NCBI RefSeq assembly: GCF_001461825.1
Contig: NZ_LLZC01000012.1
Location: 372,001-436,000 of the forward strand
Length of the DNA stretch: 64,000 nucleotides
Source of the DNA: Bacillus velezensis
Lineage (GTDB): Bacteria; Bacillota; Bacilli; Bacillales; Bacillaceae
Direction: 5' to 3'
Position 1 is the first letter of the stretch. Each line of letters opens with the position of its first letter. The notes beneath the pieces are model-generated. The model made no database searches. It saw nothing but the letters and a program-made list of their open reading frames with translations, and was not told where the DNA came from. Shown here one piece after another: positions 18,648-27,722 of the stretch. Position numbers and translations under genes: made by a program.

Positions 18648-18748
18648 TCATTCTGTTTGAAAATGACCATGATGTTCGTAAGCAGTATGGTTTTAACACG
18701 CATCTGGATTCCCCTGGCAAAGTAAAGGTTTTTGGGGATTTATATTAA
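18648..18748 (+). pseudogene. Coding-like fragment after the 72-aa gene
   Basis: In a frame different from the preceding gene, about 33 codons read IILFENDHDVRKQYGFN, then THLDSPGKVKVFGDLY, and stop. The composition is protein-like and there is no start codon or ribosome site. It looks like the C-terminal remnant of a lost gene; family unknown. Confidence 0.35.
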
Positions 18749-18811
18749 AATAATAGTAAGAACCTTGTGCAGCGGACAGGGAGTTTCGTTGCTTTATAAG
18801 GAGAGGGAACT

Positions 18812-19348
18812 ATGAAAAAAAATATTCACATACTGGGAGCCTCCGGAGTCGGAACTTCAACATTGGGTGTTGCATTATCAAAGCATTTGCCTCATACGCA
18901 TCTTGATACTGATGATTACTATTGGACAGATAAATTCACTAAGAAAAGAGAAATTCCTGAAAGAAGAAAGTTGCTTGAAAAAGACTTGACAATAAATGAG
19001 AAATGGATTCTTTCTGGCGCAGTGTGCGGCTGGGGCGATGATCTAAAAAGTTATTTTGACCTTGTCATCTTCTTATGGATTCCGCAGGATATACGGCTTG
19101 AGAGATTAAGGCATAGGGAATTTCACCGTTATGGAAACGAAGTGTTAGACGGCGGCAGTAAATATGAACAATCAAAAACATTTTTAGAGTGGGCTTCTTT
19201 ATATGATAATGCCGGAATGGAAGTTAGAAGCAAAGCTTTACACGAACATTGGATGGCAGATTTATCTTGTCCATTGTTAAAAATTGAAGGAGATTACTCA
19301 GTCAATGAAAGAGTTGATCGTGTCTTGGATTATCTGAATTCTAATTAA
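18812..19348 (+). CDS. P-loop kinase-like NTPase
   Basis: 178-residue nucleotide-binding protein of the adenylate-kinase/AAA_18 sort. The Walker A is GASGVGTSTL at residues 9-18, followed by a DTDDYYW acidic segment near 37 as in small-molecule or nucleotide kinases. FLWIPQDIRLERLRHREFHRYG near 90 supplies lid-like arginines. ATG 18812 follows AAGGAGAGGGA. Substrate unknown. It stands alone and is followed by a hairpin. Confidence 0.72.
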   Translation: MKKNIHILGASGVGTSTLGVALSKHLPHTHLDTDDYYWTDKFTKKREIPERRKLLEKDLTINEKWILSGAVCGWGDDLKSYFDLVIFLWIPQDIRLERLRHREFHRYGNEVLDGGSKYEQSKTFLEWASLYDNAGMEVRSKALHEHWMADLSCPLLKIEGDYSVNERVDRVLDYLNSN

Positions 19349-19868
19349 ACTAACGATGGAGATAACTGCAAAATCCAAAAGTCAAAGACGGTTCCGGCCA
19401 TTTTAACGGAGCTGTTTTTTTTATACCGCTTTCAGTTTCTCTGTTGTGAAGTGATTTATTTTCGGCAGCATCCTACAATAGAGAAGTGATTTGTTCCTCG
19501 TTAAGTTCTCCGTTGGAGTATTTCTCTAAAATTCGTTTAAATCGTTCATCACCTAATTAATTATTTCTTTGTTTATTTTTATTCTCCATTTCATTTTCAG
19601 ACCGAATTAAAGCCCCCTCATAACGAGAAGGGCTTTCCGCCTTTTAATACTTTCTCCTCAAAAAGAAGGGGAAGGCTTTATCCGTTTATCCCTCGTATCG
19701 TTTATTAATTAACTCTGTAAACATGGGACATTTACAATAATAGAAGTATACTTATGTTTGTGAAAATAATTATTGACATAAATATATTTTTAGAATTTTT
19801 TCGATCCAAACAATTATCTTTAAAAAGTTACCGGCAACTTTCTGCCGCATATCGCAGTGTTCGATTGT
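19349..19868. other. Intergenic region with hairpins and a coding-like fragment
   Basis: No complete gene. A hairpin with GGTTCCG and CGGAGCT followed by eight T (about 19390-19425) can terminate the P-loop gene. On the minus strand 19473-19556 reads GDERFKRILEKYSNG then ELNEEQITSLL and stop, a coding-like fragment without start. AAAGCCC/GGGCTTT (19609-19636) is a further inverted repeat without a T tract. The last 150 bases are AT-rich and empty. Confidence 0.5.
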
Positions 19869-20426
19869 TTAGTCCTTCTTTTTCATAATCTTTACAAATC
19901 TGAAAAAGTCATCATCATCCGGCAGGGGCTTGTCATCTTCGCGTCCATTGCGATGCATATGCGGATCAGAGTGATGTTCATTGTAGAACTCTACGATATG
20001 GAATCCGCACTTATTCACATAGAAGTTGATATTTCGCTTTTCAAAATAAGGTGTCACGGTTTCCCAAAGCACAGTATCCGGATACTGTGCTTCTATGGCT
20101 TTCCAAGCAGAAAGACCAATCCCCTGGCTGTGATATTCTGGAGATACATAGAATAAATCTAGCGAATTATGATGTGTTTCGTTGTTGATACGTACTACTG
20201 CACCACCGACCTTCTTACCATCCCGAAGAATATGATATACGACTGCTCCGGGAGCGTCGAAAGACTCTTGAACATCATTGTCCGATGGAATCGGTCCGCC
20301 TTCGCAATCACCGAACGTTTCAATCACGGCGATCGCAAAGGCTTCTTGTAATTTTTTTTGGAATTCTGGCAGATCAGATTCCTTTGCTGGTTCCAGAATA
20401 ACTTTTGGTTCCTTTTTTGTTTTCAT
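19869..20426 (-). CDS. yrkN: GNAT-family acetyltransferase YrkN
   Basis: 185-residue GNAT protein. The acetyl-CoA motif lies in [24 protein letters not shown], near residues 93-116, and a C-terminal acidic tail precedes [12 protein letters not shown]. Length and position before yrkO match B. subtilis yrkN. The substrate is unknown. ATG 20426 follows GAAGGAGTGAG, which overlaps the stop of a short upstream frame (20433-20537), so translation may be coupled to it. Confidence 0.82.
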   Translation of the reverse strand: MKTKKEPKVILEPAKESDLPEFQKKLQEAFAIAVIETFGDCEGGPIPSDNDVQESFDAPGAVVYHILRDGKKVGGAVVRINNETHHNSLDLFYVSPEYHSQGIGLSAWKAIEAQYPDTVLWETVTPYFEKRNINFYVNKCGFHIVEFYNEHHSDPHMHRNGREDDKPLPDDDDFFRFVKIMKKKD

Positions 20427-20432
20427 GATTGC

Positions 20433-20537
20433 TCACTCCTTCATTTGCTGAAATATCGAATTCAGTCGTTCGGTAAAATATTCTAGCTGTTCTGCCGCTT
20501 TTTCTTCCGCGGTAAATTTGGCGTTAAAATACTTCAA
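20433..20537 (-). CDS. Possible 34-aa peptide upstream of yrkN
   Basis: TTG start with AGGAG seven bases upstream; it encodes MKYFNAKFTAEEKAAEQ followed by LEYFTERLNSIFQQMKE and stops seven bases before the yrkN ATG. The frame stays open upstream to about 20586, so it could instead be the 3' remnant of a larger, helical (MarR-like) regulator gene. The composition is clearly protein-like. Confidence 0.45.
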   Translation of the reverse strand: MKYFNAKFTAEEKAAEQLEYFTERLNSIFQQMKE

Positions 20538-20905
20538 AAGCTTTCTCCTGTCTTTTTGTATGATGTCTTTTTCTTTGTTTCCTTAGAAAACAAGCTGCAT
20601 GTAACCCTTATTTACTATTGTTCACTGCCGTATTAAGTGTGGTACGCGGGATTTGCCATCATTCTCAAACTTTTCCTGCGAAAAGTTGCAAAAATAGTCG
20701 AATGTGGCGCCTTTGACTATGAACATGCGTAAAAGATTCAATTTAGATTCGGTCATGAGCAATGCACATTGAGTAAACTCTGGTGAATTTATTAGCCCAA
20801 AGAAGCCTAAATGATATAAAAATAACTAGTATATATATCAAATCTGTCCGTTTAATGCCCGCTTCTCAACAACTAATTTGAAGTCATGCAATCTGTGCAA
20901 GGGGG
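20538..20905. other. yrkN-yrkO intergenic region
   Basis: About 370 bp. A minus-strand frame of 44 codons (20622-20756) reads like protein (start MTESKLNLLRMFIVKGATF) but has no ribosome site; it may be a remnant of the gene whose end is at 20433. No terminator was seen for yrkO. Confidence 0.35.
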
Positions 20906-22123
20906 TTATTTCTGAATAGATTTTTCCGAATGCAGCGGAGTCGCTTTGGGACTCCCGTTTACTTTGCCGTACGTCAGCTTGCGCCATATCAATTCCATCG
21001 GACCGTACTTAAATCGTTTCAACCACAATGTACTAAAGCTCATAAGCACGAAGTACACGGCCAGACTGAACATGAACGTGCCGGCGGATTGAATATGATC
21101 CGCAAGCCCGAATCCGTACCGGAGGAACAGAACTGTTCCAATGATAGAGTGAAGCAGATAACAGGTCAATGACATCCGTCCGACTTTGGTGAATATCATC
21201 ATAGGGCTTCGCAGCTGAGGAACGTACAGAAACAGCATTGCAAAAGTGCTCATATAAAACATACTTCCGGTTAAGCCGCCATTTTGACCCAAGACAGAGG
21301 AAATGTCCTTCCACAGCATATTCTCAGAAAGATTAAACATGTCTAGTAATATACTGCTTTGTGTTATTAGAAAAGCGATTGTGCTAATGATCCAGATACG
21401 CTTCCATATGAACTTTTTCGCTTCCATGTCTTTGAAAAATTCCATCTTAACAAAGTACACGCCCAGCAGAAACATGAGAAACATGGAATAGATCATAGAG
21501 AAAGAGCCAGCCGCCATCGTGACCATATCTGTCCACCGAGTGCTGATGGATTCCATGTAAGTAAGGGTTGTGTGGCTAAACAAAGTAAACTCTGAAAAAT
21601 TCGGGTTTTTTGACCCTGCAGTATTGATGACATTGTACAACATTGTGAAAACAGGGGTCAGGAATTGAAACACGATAAGTGCGATAATCCATCTAAGCAC
21701 CGTTTTGGCCGTGCGTTTATAGAAGGCGAGTAACAGGAAGCCGCTTACGGCGTAAAAGGTCAATATGTCACCGACCCAAACAAATGTGATGTGCAAAATG
21801 CCAAATCCCAACAGGATAGATAACCTACGGGCAAACAGCTTGTTGGGACTATCTACCTTCTGCGCGGCTCGATCCATAAAGATCATAAACCCAACTCCGA
21901 ACAAGAAGGAGAATAATGTAACGAATTTCCCTTCGGCAAACCAGGAAACCAGATTGTGCAGGACGTCATCGGAGGCCATTTCGAATCCCTTTACTGAATC
22001 TACGATCAGAAAATAGTTGACAATAATAATGCCAAGCAAGGCAAATCCACGTACGATGTCCAGAAAATGAACCCGTTCCCGCAGACTCACTGGTTGCCCG
22101 CGTCCTTCTTTTTGTACAATCAT
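20906..22123 (-). CDS. yrkO: DUF418-family membrane protein YrkO
   Basis: 405-residue integral membrane protein with about ten hydrophobic helices and the family start [20 protein letters not shown] (residues 17-36). A C-terminal DUF418 region contains [15 protein letters not shown] and the [13 protein letters not shown] ending. Function unknown (YeiB/YxaH relatives, perhaps transport). ATG 22123 follows AAAGGAG. It is divergent from yrkP and carries the same 17-bp element in its promoter, in line with reported control of yrkO by YrkP in B. subtilis. Confidence 0.85.
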   Translation of the reverse strand: MIVQKEGRGQPVSLRERVHFLDIVRGFALLGIIIVNYFLIVDSVKGFEMASDDVLHNLVSWFAEGKFVTLFSFLFGVGFMIFMDRAAQKVDSPNKLFARRLSILLGFGILHITFVWVGDILTFYAVSGFLLLAFYKRTAKTVLRWIIALIVFQFLTPVFTMLYNVINTAGSKNPNFSEFTLFSHTTLTYMESISTRWTDMVTMAAGSFSMIYSMFLMFLLGVYFVKMEFFKDMEAKKFIWKRIWIISTIAFLITQSSILLDMFNLSENMLWKDISSVLGQNGGLTGSMFYMSTFAMLFLYVPQLRSPMMIFTKVGRMSLTCYLLHSIIGTVLFLRYGFGLADHIQSAGTFMFSLAVYFVLMSFSTLWLKRFKYGPMELIWRKLTYGKVNGSPKATPLHSEKSIQK

Positions 22124-22211
22124 ATCAATACTCCTTTCCCATTTACCATTGCAATGTGCAGTGCGGATCTGAAAAACTTGAGCCTTACAATGGATAAATA
22201 TAAAGACAGAA

Positions 22212-22228
22212 TCTTAACAATTTATGAA
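22212..22228 (-). promoter_or_regulatory. Putative YrkP-binding element, yrkO side
   Basis: TCTTAACAATTTATGAA; its reverse complement differs at one base from the element at 22279. It lies just upstream of TATATT (22202-22197) read on the minus strand, the same relative place as on the yrkP side. Confidence 0.6.
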
Positions 22229-22278
22229 GGTTCATCATTTTTTTAGAAAATGTGACAAAATTGTGGCGGACATCAGCT

Positions 22279-22315
22279 TTCATAAACTGTTAAGATTTCC
22301 GTAGTATCTTATAAC
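22279..22315 (+). promoter_or_regulatory. Putative YrkP-binding element and yrkP promoter
   Basis: TTCATAAACTGTTAAGA (22279-22295) precedes TATCTT (22305) and TATAAC (22310), either of which may be the -10. The element covers the -35 position, as with PhoB/OmpR-class activators. Confidence 0.6.
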
Positions 22316-22385
22316 GTACGTTACTTATGAATGATATATAGTAAGGTGACAGAAATAACATCAAGAATCATGAGGTGAAAGAGGC

Positions 22386-23081
22386 ATGACCCATCGAATA
22401 TTAGTCGTAGAGGATGACCATGATATTGGTGATCTTTTGGAGGAGTCCCTTATGCGAGCAGGCTACGAGGTGCTAAGAGCCAAGGATGGAAAACGAGCAT
22501 TGCAACTTGTGAATGATTCGCTTGATTTGGTTATTTTGGATATTATGATGCCAGGCATTTCGGGAATCGAAACCTGTCAGCACATCAGGGAAACCTCTAA
22601 CGTCCCGATTCTGTTTCTGACGGCCAGATCGAGTACACTCGATAAAACTGAGGGATTACTCGCCGGCGGCGATGATTATATGACTAAACCCTTCTCGGAA
22701 GAGGAACTTCACGCCAGAGTGATTGCTCAATTACGCAGATATACAATCTATCAGGAAAAGAAGGAACAGGAAGAAACATTTCTTATCGGGGGCAAACTGA
22801 GAGTGAGCGAAGAATTTAATGAGGTTTGGAAAGAGGAGCAGCAAATCAAGCTGTCAGATCTGGAATATCGTATCCTGAAACTGCTGATGAGCAAACGCAA
22901 CAAAATATTTTCTGCTCAAAATATATATGAGAGTGTGTGGGGACAGCCTTACTTTTACTGTTCCAACAATACGGTGATGGTGCATATTCGGAAGCTGCGC
23001 TCCAAAATTGAGGATGATCCGGCACGTCCGGTTTATATAAAAACTGAATGGGGAAGAGGATATCGATTTGGCGCATCGTAA
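22386..23081 (+). CDS. yrkP: Two-component response regulator YrkP
   Basis: 231-residue OmpR/PhoB-type regulator. The receiver has the acidic pair EDDHD at 9-13, phospho-acceptor Asp in VILDIMMPG near 54, and the conserved Thr/Lys (FLTARSS, MTKPF). The C-terminal winged helix (about 130-231) includes NTVMVHIRKLRSKIEDDP. ATG 22386 follows GGTGAAAGAGGC. It overlaps yrkQ by 14 bp. It is expected to activate its own operon and yrkO through the elements found between them. Confidence 0.92.
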   Translation: MTHRILVVEDDHDIGDLLEESLMRAGYEVLRAKDGKRALQLVNDSLDLVILDIMMPGISGIETCQHIRETSNVPILFLTARSSTLDKTEGLLAGGDDYMTKPFSEEELHARVIAQLRRYTIYQEKKEQEETFLIGGKLRVSEEFNEVWKEEQQIKLSDLEYRILKLLMSKRNKIFSAQNIYESVWGQPYFYCSNNTVMVHIRKLRSKIEDDPARPVYIKTEWGRGYRFGAS

Positions 23082-24366
23082 ATTTACGCTAACCAAAAAA
23101 CTGGCTTTGCTGATCATGGTTGCTGCGATTGTGAGCGGTGTGATCTTTCTGACGTTGCAAAAGATCACAGATGATCTGATCGAGGGATACCTGAGTTCGG
23201 ATGAGTATTACCACAAGGAGTCAGCGAGATACATTCAAAAATTCAGTCAGTACGTTTCAGAAAATGAGTTGTCTACATCGGATAGAAAAGCGTTTGGCGA
23301 GTGGGTCAAAAAAGAAAATTATATTAACCTCACCATATTCAAGGATCAGGAGCTGCAATATGATTCCGTTTATTCTGAATCGGATTATGGAAAGGAAAAG
23401 CTGACTCAGTATGCTCAAAATCATTCACATCCGGTCAAGTTCAGCGATGGTGAAGGACGAGTCATTATCGACGGTTTCTACTCTTCCCGATATTATGATC
23501 TGGCCTTTACTTTGGATTTGCTCGGTGCAACCCTCATCTTTTTAATCATTGTTCTCTTGGGCATTCGCCAAAGTCTTCGCTACCTTAAAACGCTTCACCA
23601 AGAGATTCATATTCTTGAAGGGGGCCAGCTGGACTACGAGATGACGATAAAAGGGCATGATGAATTAGCGATGATTGCAAAGAGCATTGAGGATCTGCGG
23701 AAAGCTTTCCTGGATAAACTTAAAGCTATCGAGGAATTGCAAGCTGAGAGCCGCAGCCTGGTTACCGAAATGTCGCACGATATGCGCACACCGCTGACGT
23801 CGCTGATCATGAATCTGGAGTTTGCCAAAAAAGAGGGAGGCGAAGCGGGTTCCAACAAAGATCGGTATGTAGCCAATGCTTATGGTAAAGCACTGCAATT
23901 AAAAAGCTTGTCTGACAATCTGTTTGCGTATTTCCTGCTGGACAAGGAATATGAGGCCGATCTGGAGACCGTTGCAGTGAAAGAAGTGATCTACGATCTA
24001 ATATCAGATCAGATTGCTATCCTTCATCAGGAGCATTTCCGGGTCCATATTTCAGGCGAGCTGCCGGAAACCTATATTAACGTGAATTTGGAGGAGCTTG
24101 GGCGTGTATTTGATAATGTGTTGTCAAACTTATTTAAATACGCAGATCCGGAAGAAGAAATCAGCATCACGTTTATATCGGATCAAGAAATATTTGAGAT
24201 TCATGTTAGCAATACGATTAAACTTGCGGATGTAACACCGGACAGCAACGGACTCGGTGAAAGAAGCATTGCGCGAATGATGTCCCGCATGCAGGGGCAG
24301 TTTCACAGTATACAAAAGAATTCCAAGTACTGCATCGTGCTGCGATTTTGGAACAGAAAGATGTAG
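23068..24366 (+). CDS. yrkQ: Sensor histidine kinase YrkQ
   Basis: 432-residue membrane kinase partner of YrkP. TM1 (about residues 9-30), an extracytoplasmic sensor segment (31-150) and TM2 (152-171) are followed by a HAMP linker and a DHp domain with the phospho-His in MSHDMRTPLTSL near residue 236. The ATPase domain has N-box VFDNVLSNLFKYA near 348; the G box (SNGLGERSIARMM) is short. The TTG at 23068 gives the length remembered for B. subtilis YrkQ. The signal is not known. Confidence 0.9.
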   Translation: MAHRKFTLTKKLALLIMVAAIVSGVIFLTLQKITDDLIEGYLSSDEYYHKESARYIQKFSQYVSENELSTSDRKAFGEWVKKENYINLTIFKDQELQYDSVYSESDYGKEKLTQYAQNHSHPVKFSDGEGRVIIDGFYSSRYYDLAFTLDLLGATLIFLIIVLLGIRQSLRYLKTLHQEIHILEGGQLDYEMTIKGHDELAMIAKSIEDLRKAFLDKLKAIEELQAESRSLVTEMSHDMRTPLTSLIMNLEFAKKEGGEAGSNKDRYVANAYGKALQLKSLSDNLFAYFLLDKEYEADLETVAVKEVIYDLISDQIAILHQEHFRVHISGELPETYINVNLEELGRVFDNVLSNLFKYADPEEEISITFISDQEIFEIHVSNTIKLADVTPDSNGLGERSIARMMSRMQGQFHSIQKNSKYCIVLRFWNRKM

Positions 24367-24411
24367 GCTGCGAATCAAAACGACGAAAATATTGTAATAG
24401 GAGACAACAAG

Positions 24412-24828
24412 ATGAGATTTTCCAACAATTTTAAAAAGGCGCCTTACCTGTTACAAGCGCTTCTCAATGTCTGTCTGTTCTTCCTGACGATAGCCTTAAG
24501 CGGACTTCTGATCAGCGAGACATGGTACATCGTGCAATTCGTATACAAGTCACTGTTCAACAAAGTGGACAGCTATTATGAGATGCTTGGGGAACTGCTT
24601 ATATTCTTCATGTACTTTGAGTTCATTGCTTTGATTATCAAATACTTCAAATCAGACTTTCATTTCCCGCTTCGCTACTTTATTTATATTGGCATCACGG
24701 CTGTCATTCGTTTGATTATCATCGATCATGATCAGGCGATCTCAACGTTCTGGTGGGCGATGGCCATTCTTGCAATGATTTGTGCATTCTTTATTGTCAA
24801 TAGACGAAATTCTGTTGTTGAACATTAA
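24412..24828 (+). CDS. yrkR: PsiE-like membrane protein YrkR
   Basis: 138-residue protein with four hydrophobic helices (about 16-40, 60-78, 86-104, 112-130), matching the PsiE (phosphate-starvation-inducible) family and B. subtilis YrkR. ATG 24412 follows AGGAGACAAC. It lies 45 bp after yrkQ in the same direction, so likely the last gene of the yrkPQR operon. Molecular function unknown; no Pho box was seen. Confidence 0.82.
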   Translation: MRFSNNFKKAPYLLQALLNVCLFFLTIALSGLLISETWYIVQFVYKSLFNKVDSYYEMLGELLIFFMYFEFIALIIKYFKSDFHFPLRYFIYIGITAVIRLIIIDHDQAISTFWWAMAILAMICAFFIVNRRNSVVEH

Positions 24829-25335
24829 TAAATTAGTTCACTTTATACCGATACGCCACTAAAATGTCCCTAATTGTGAATGAGAGCTGGAACAGAATAA
24901 AAAAATTGATATCGGTACTTGTCCCAAGGACATGACATGAACTGTCTGGAAATGAGATTGCTTCTTTATTTTACAAGGAAGAGATTAAAATTCTTAATAA
25001 ATAATGATTAGTCGAATTTCATTGACAGACAGTATGGATCAAGTAGCATCTTACCTTTTACTCACTTTGTTGATGCAGACAGTGCTTCAAATGTTGGTTT
25101 CAAAATGGCAGGGGATCAAGTTGGGGCTAAAGGAAGGGAAGAACCCTTCCTTTTTTACTTGGACAGACTGAAAACAGTGCCCTTTTTCTGGTCAAAATGA
25201 ATATAAAATGATGTAAATGAGCGGAAGGTGTCCGTAAGTAATCATTGTAAAAGAAATAACTATGTCCTATACGAACTGTAAAATCTCCCGTTCTTGTTTA
25301 TACATCCAAGCATGGGTGAGAAATTTCATGACTTC
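24829..25335. other. Intergenic region with a possible gene remnant
   Basis: No complete gene. On the plus strand 25012-25200 an open frame reads FIDRQYGSSSILPFTHFV, DADSASNVGFKMAGDQVGAK and on to a stop; it has protein-like composition but no start. AAGGAAGGG/CCCTTCC with six T (about 25131-25157) is a good terminator that lies inside it, arguing for decay or chance. Confidence 0.4.
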
Positions 25336-26604
25336 TTAAAATCGTAATTTGTCTTGAGAATTCGTAGCGGATTTTGCTAATTGACGCATCCAAATAAAGT
25401 GTCGGATCAAATAAAAAGCAGTTATAAGGGCAATCATTAATAAAATCCATATGGATGAGAAAGAAAGGATAATCAAAAAGCTGATAATAAGCATTAATGA
25501 TAAACTCTTTGAAAACTTACCAGGTAGCAGTTTATATGCAGACAAAATACCGCAAATCGCATTACTAATAAAGAAAGCATTTGCTATGCCGACAATTTGT
25601 TCAACATTAATGAAGTTTATAAATAAAAGAATAAAAACGATTGTATGAATTATTGTTAATAAGCCTAGGGCTCCAATTGGTATGTTTGTTTTGGAGCGGA
25701 AAGAAATCAAGGTTGTTTTTTTATTCTCTGAGGCTATTAGACGTGATACTCCGCCAGTAACCAATAAATATGTGCTCATACATAATATTGTTGTGATGAA
25801 AGCCATTGTCGGTGAAGCAAACGTTCCAAGCAATGGAGTTAAAATAATCGTTAATGAGTGTGTGTGATGTAAATCAATCCATTGATAAGAAGCAGCTACA
25901 ACGATACAAACCGTTGTGATGACCACCGAGCTTATTACTATTGCTTGGGGAATCGTTCTTTTTCTGTTTTTGACATCCAAACTATAATTACCTATAATTT
26001 CCCAACCTACTAGAGCCCAAAAAAGTAATAGAATACTATAACCAAAATCATCAAGATGAAATGGTGTTTTAATAAAAGCTTTATCCCTCATAAAGGGAAT
26101 TGAACTAATTCCGCCACTTAACAATACTGCTGTGGCAACTGTGGAGAACATAAATGACACTTTTCCTACAGAAGAGATATTCAATAATAGAACGAATAAA
26201 CAAATCATCATCAGAATGATTCCATATGTCTCTAGCGGCCAACCATTACTTTTGAACAAAGCCTTTAGGTATTGACTGGCTGTCATGAGAACGGCAACTG
26301 GCCCCACACTGCCCGCAATAATAAAAAATACAGAAGTTAATTGTTTTATATGTTGTCCAAATGCAAGTTCGACTGTATGCGCAACACCAGATTCATTCGG
26401 AAATAAAACACTCAATTTTCCAAACAATGAAGCAAATAGAAAACTAATGATCATCATTATAAACCATGCTAGTATGGCATAATCTCCAGTCTTACCATAA
26501 ATGATTGGTGGAAGCAATATAATTCCCGATCCTAAAATAGGACCAACAATTAATCCGCTTAAAAGTACGGGGCCGAGTTTTCTTTCTCTCACTTTCCATT
26601 CCAT
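25336..26604 (-). CDS. APC-superfamily amino-acid permease
   Basis: 422-residue transporter with about twelve helices. The N-terminal LLSGLIVGPILGSGIILLPP (residues 14-33) matches the first APC helix, whose G-S-G unwound segment binds the amino-acid backbone. Further marks are a conserved WALVGWE segment near 195 and a C-terminal half rich in Ile/Leu. ATG 26604 follows AGGAAAGGA. It is divergent from a LysR gene, probably its regulator. Substrate unknown; base composition is more AT-rich than the core genes to the right. Confidence 0.78.
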   Translation of the reverse strand: MEWKVRERKLGPVLLSGLIVGPILGSGIILLPPIIYGKTGDYAILAWFIMMIISFLFASLFGKLSVLFPNESGVAHTVELAFGQHIKQLTSVFFIIAGSVGPVAVLMTASQYLKALFKSNGWPLETYGIILMMICLFVLLLNISSVGKVSFMFSTVATAVLLSGGISSIPFMRDKAFIKTPFHLDDFGYSILLLFWALVGWEIIGNYSLDVKNRKRTIPQAIVISSVVITTVCIVVAASYQWIDLHHTHSLTIILTPLLGTFASPTMAFITTILCMSTYLLVTGGVSRLIASENKKTTLISFRSKTNIPIGALGLLTIIHTIVFILLFINFINVEQIVGIANAFFISNAICGILSAYKLLPGKFSKSLSLMLIISFLIILSFSSIWILLMIALITAFYLIRHFIWMRQLAKSATNSQDKLRF

Positions 26605-26721
26605 CCTTTCCTAAACGTGTTTTATGATCATATTCTAATTGTAATTTGTTTCCTTTCATCGGTAAAATAGATATATATGAACTGTTCCATCGGAATTAGT
26701 GATGTTCAAAGGGGGGGAGAC

Positions 26722-27624
26722 ATGATGGAAATACGGCACTTAAAAACATTTATAACAATTGTGGAAAAGGGAGGATTTACAAAGGCAGCTGAATATTTGG
26801 GTTATGCCCAATCGACTATAACTTCACATATTAAAGATATTGAGCAAGAAATAGGAAAACCGTTATTTAATCGTTTTGGGAAGAAAATGCTGTTAACTGA
26901 AGCGGGGGAACTTTTGTTTCCTTATGCAAACGAAATGATCAGGATATCTGAAAAAGTAAAACAAATACAATCAAACGATGAACCGATGGGGACTCTCGTT
27001 ATTGGTGCTCCGGAATCTTTAACGGTTTACCGTTTACCTCCGATTATTCACGAATTCAAAAAGCTCTTTCCTAAAGTGAAAATAACATTAAAATCATCGA
27101 CATGCTGGGAATTAAAAAATGATCTCCGAAATGGGAAGGTGGATTTAGCGTTTCTTTTGGAGCACGAACAAGAGGAAGCTGATTTATATATAGAAAAATT
27201 GATAACTGAACCAATGATATTGATATTCCCTAAAAAGCATAGGCTGCAAAATACTCCATTTGATGATTTTTATTTTTCATCTGATGAAGTGATTTTATAT
27301 ACAGAACATGGGTGCAGCTACCGTACTTACTTTGAAGAGTATATGAAACACCAAGGACCGGTTTCGGAGAATACCTTTGAATTCTGGAGTGTTGAGGCAA
27401 TTAAGCAGTGTGTGATGTGCGGATTAGGAATTTCGTTATTACCGTTGATCACTGTACAAAAAGAGTTGAAAGAAAACAAATTAAGTGGATTGATTTTGAA
27501 TGAAACACGTATTTTAACGCAGATGGCTTATCATAAAAAAAGATGGCTTTCCTTAGCGATGGCTGAATTTATAAATATCGTAAAAAAACATGCGGAATTA
27601 TGGAAAAGAACTCAGACTTTATAG
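26722..27624 (+). CDS. LysR-family transcriptional regulator
   Basis: 300-residue LysR protein: winged helix MEIRHLKTFITIVEKGGFTK at the N-terminus, recognition helix near AQSTITSHIKDIE, effector domain from about 90. It resembles B. subtilis CzcR/YtlI-type regulators. ATG 26722 (or 26725) is placed by GGGGGGGAG just upstream; a longer reading from 26677 is unlikely. Divergent from the APC permease across 117 bp, hence its probable target. Confidence 0.8.
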   Translation: MMEIRHLKTFITIVEKGGFTKAAEYLGYAQSTITSHIKDIEQEIGKPLFNRFGKKMLLTEAGELLFPYANEMIRISEKVKQIQSNDEPMGTLVIGAPESLTVYRLPPIIHEFKKLFPKVKITLKSSTCWELKNDLRNGKVDLAFLLEHEQEEADLYIEKLITEPMILIFPKKHRLQNTPFDDFYFSSDEVILYTEHGCSYRTYFEEYMKHQGPVSENTFEFWSVEAIKQCVMCGLGISLLPLITVQKELKENKLSGLILNETRILTQMAYHKKRWLSLAMAEFINIVKKHAELWKRTQTL

Positions 27625-27722
27625 TCGATGTTCATTAAAGTCTTCGAGTCGGTGCAAAAAGAGGAAGGGATGAGGCCCCTCCCTTAAAACCTTCAATTCC
27701 TCTAATTTCATTGTAAGATATA

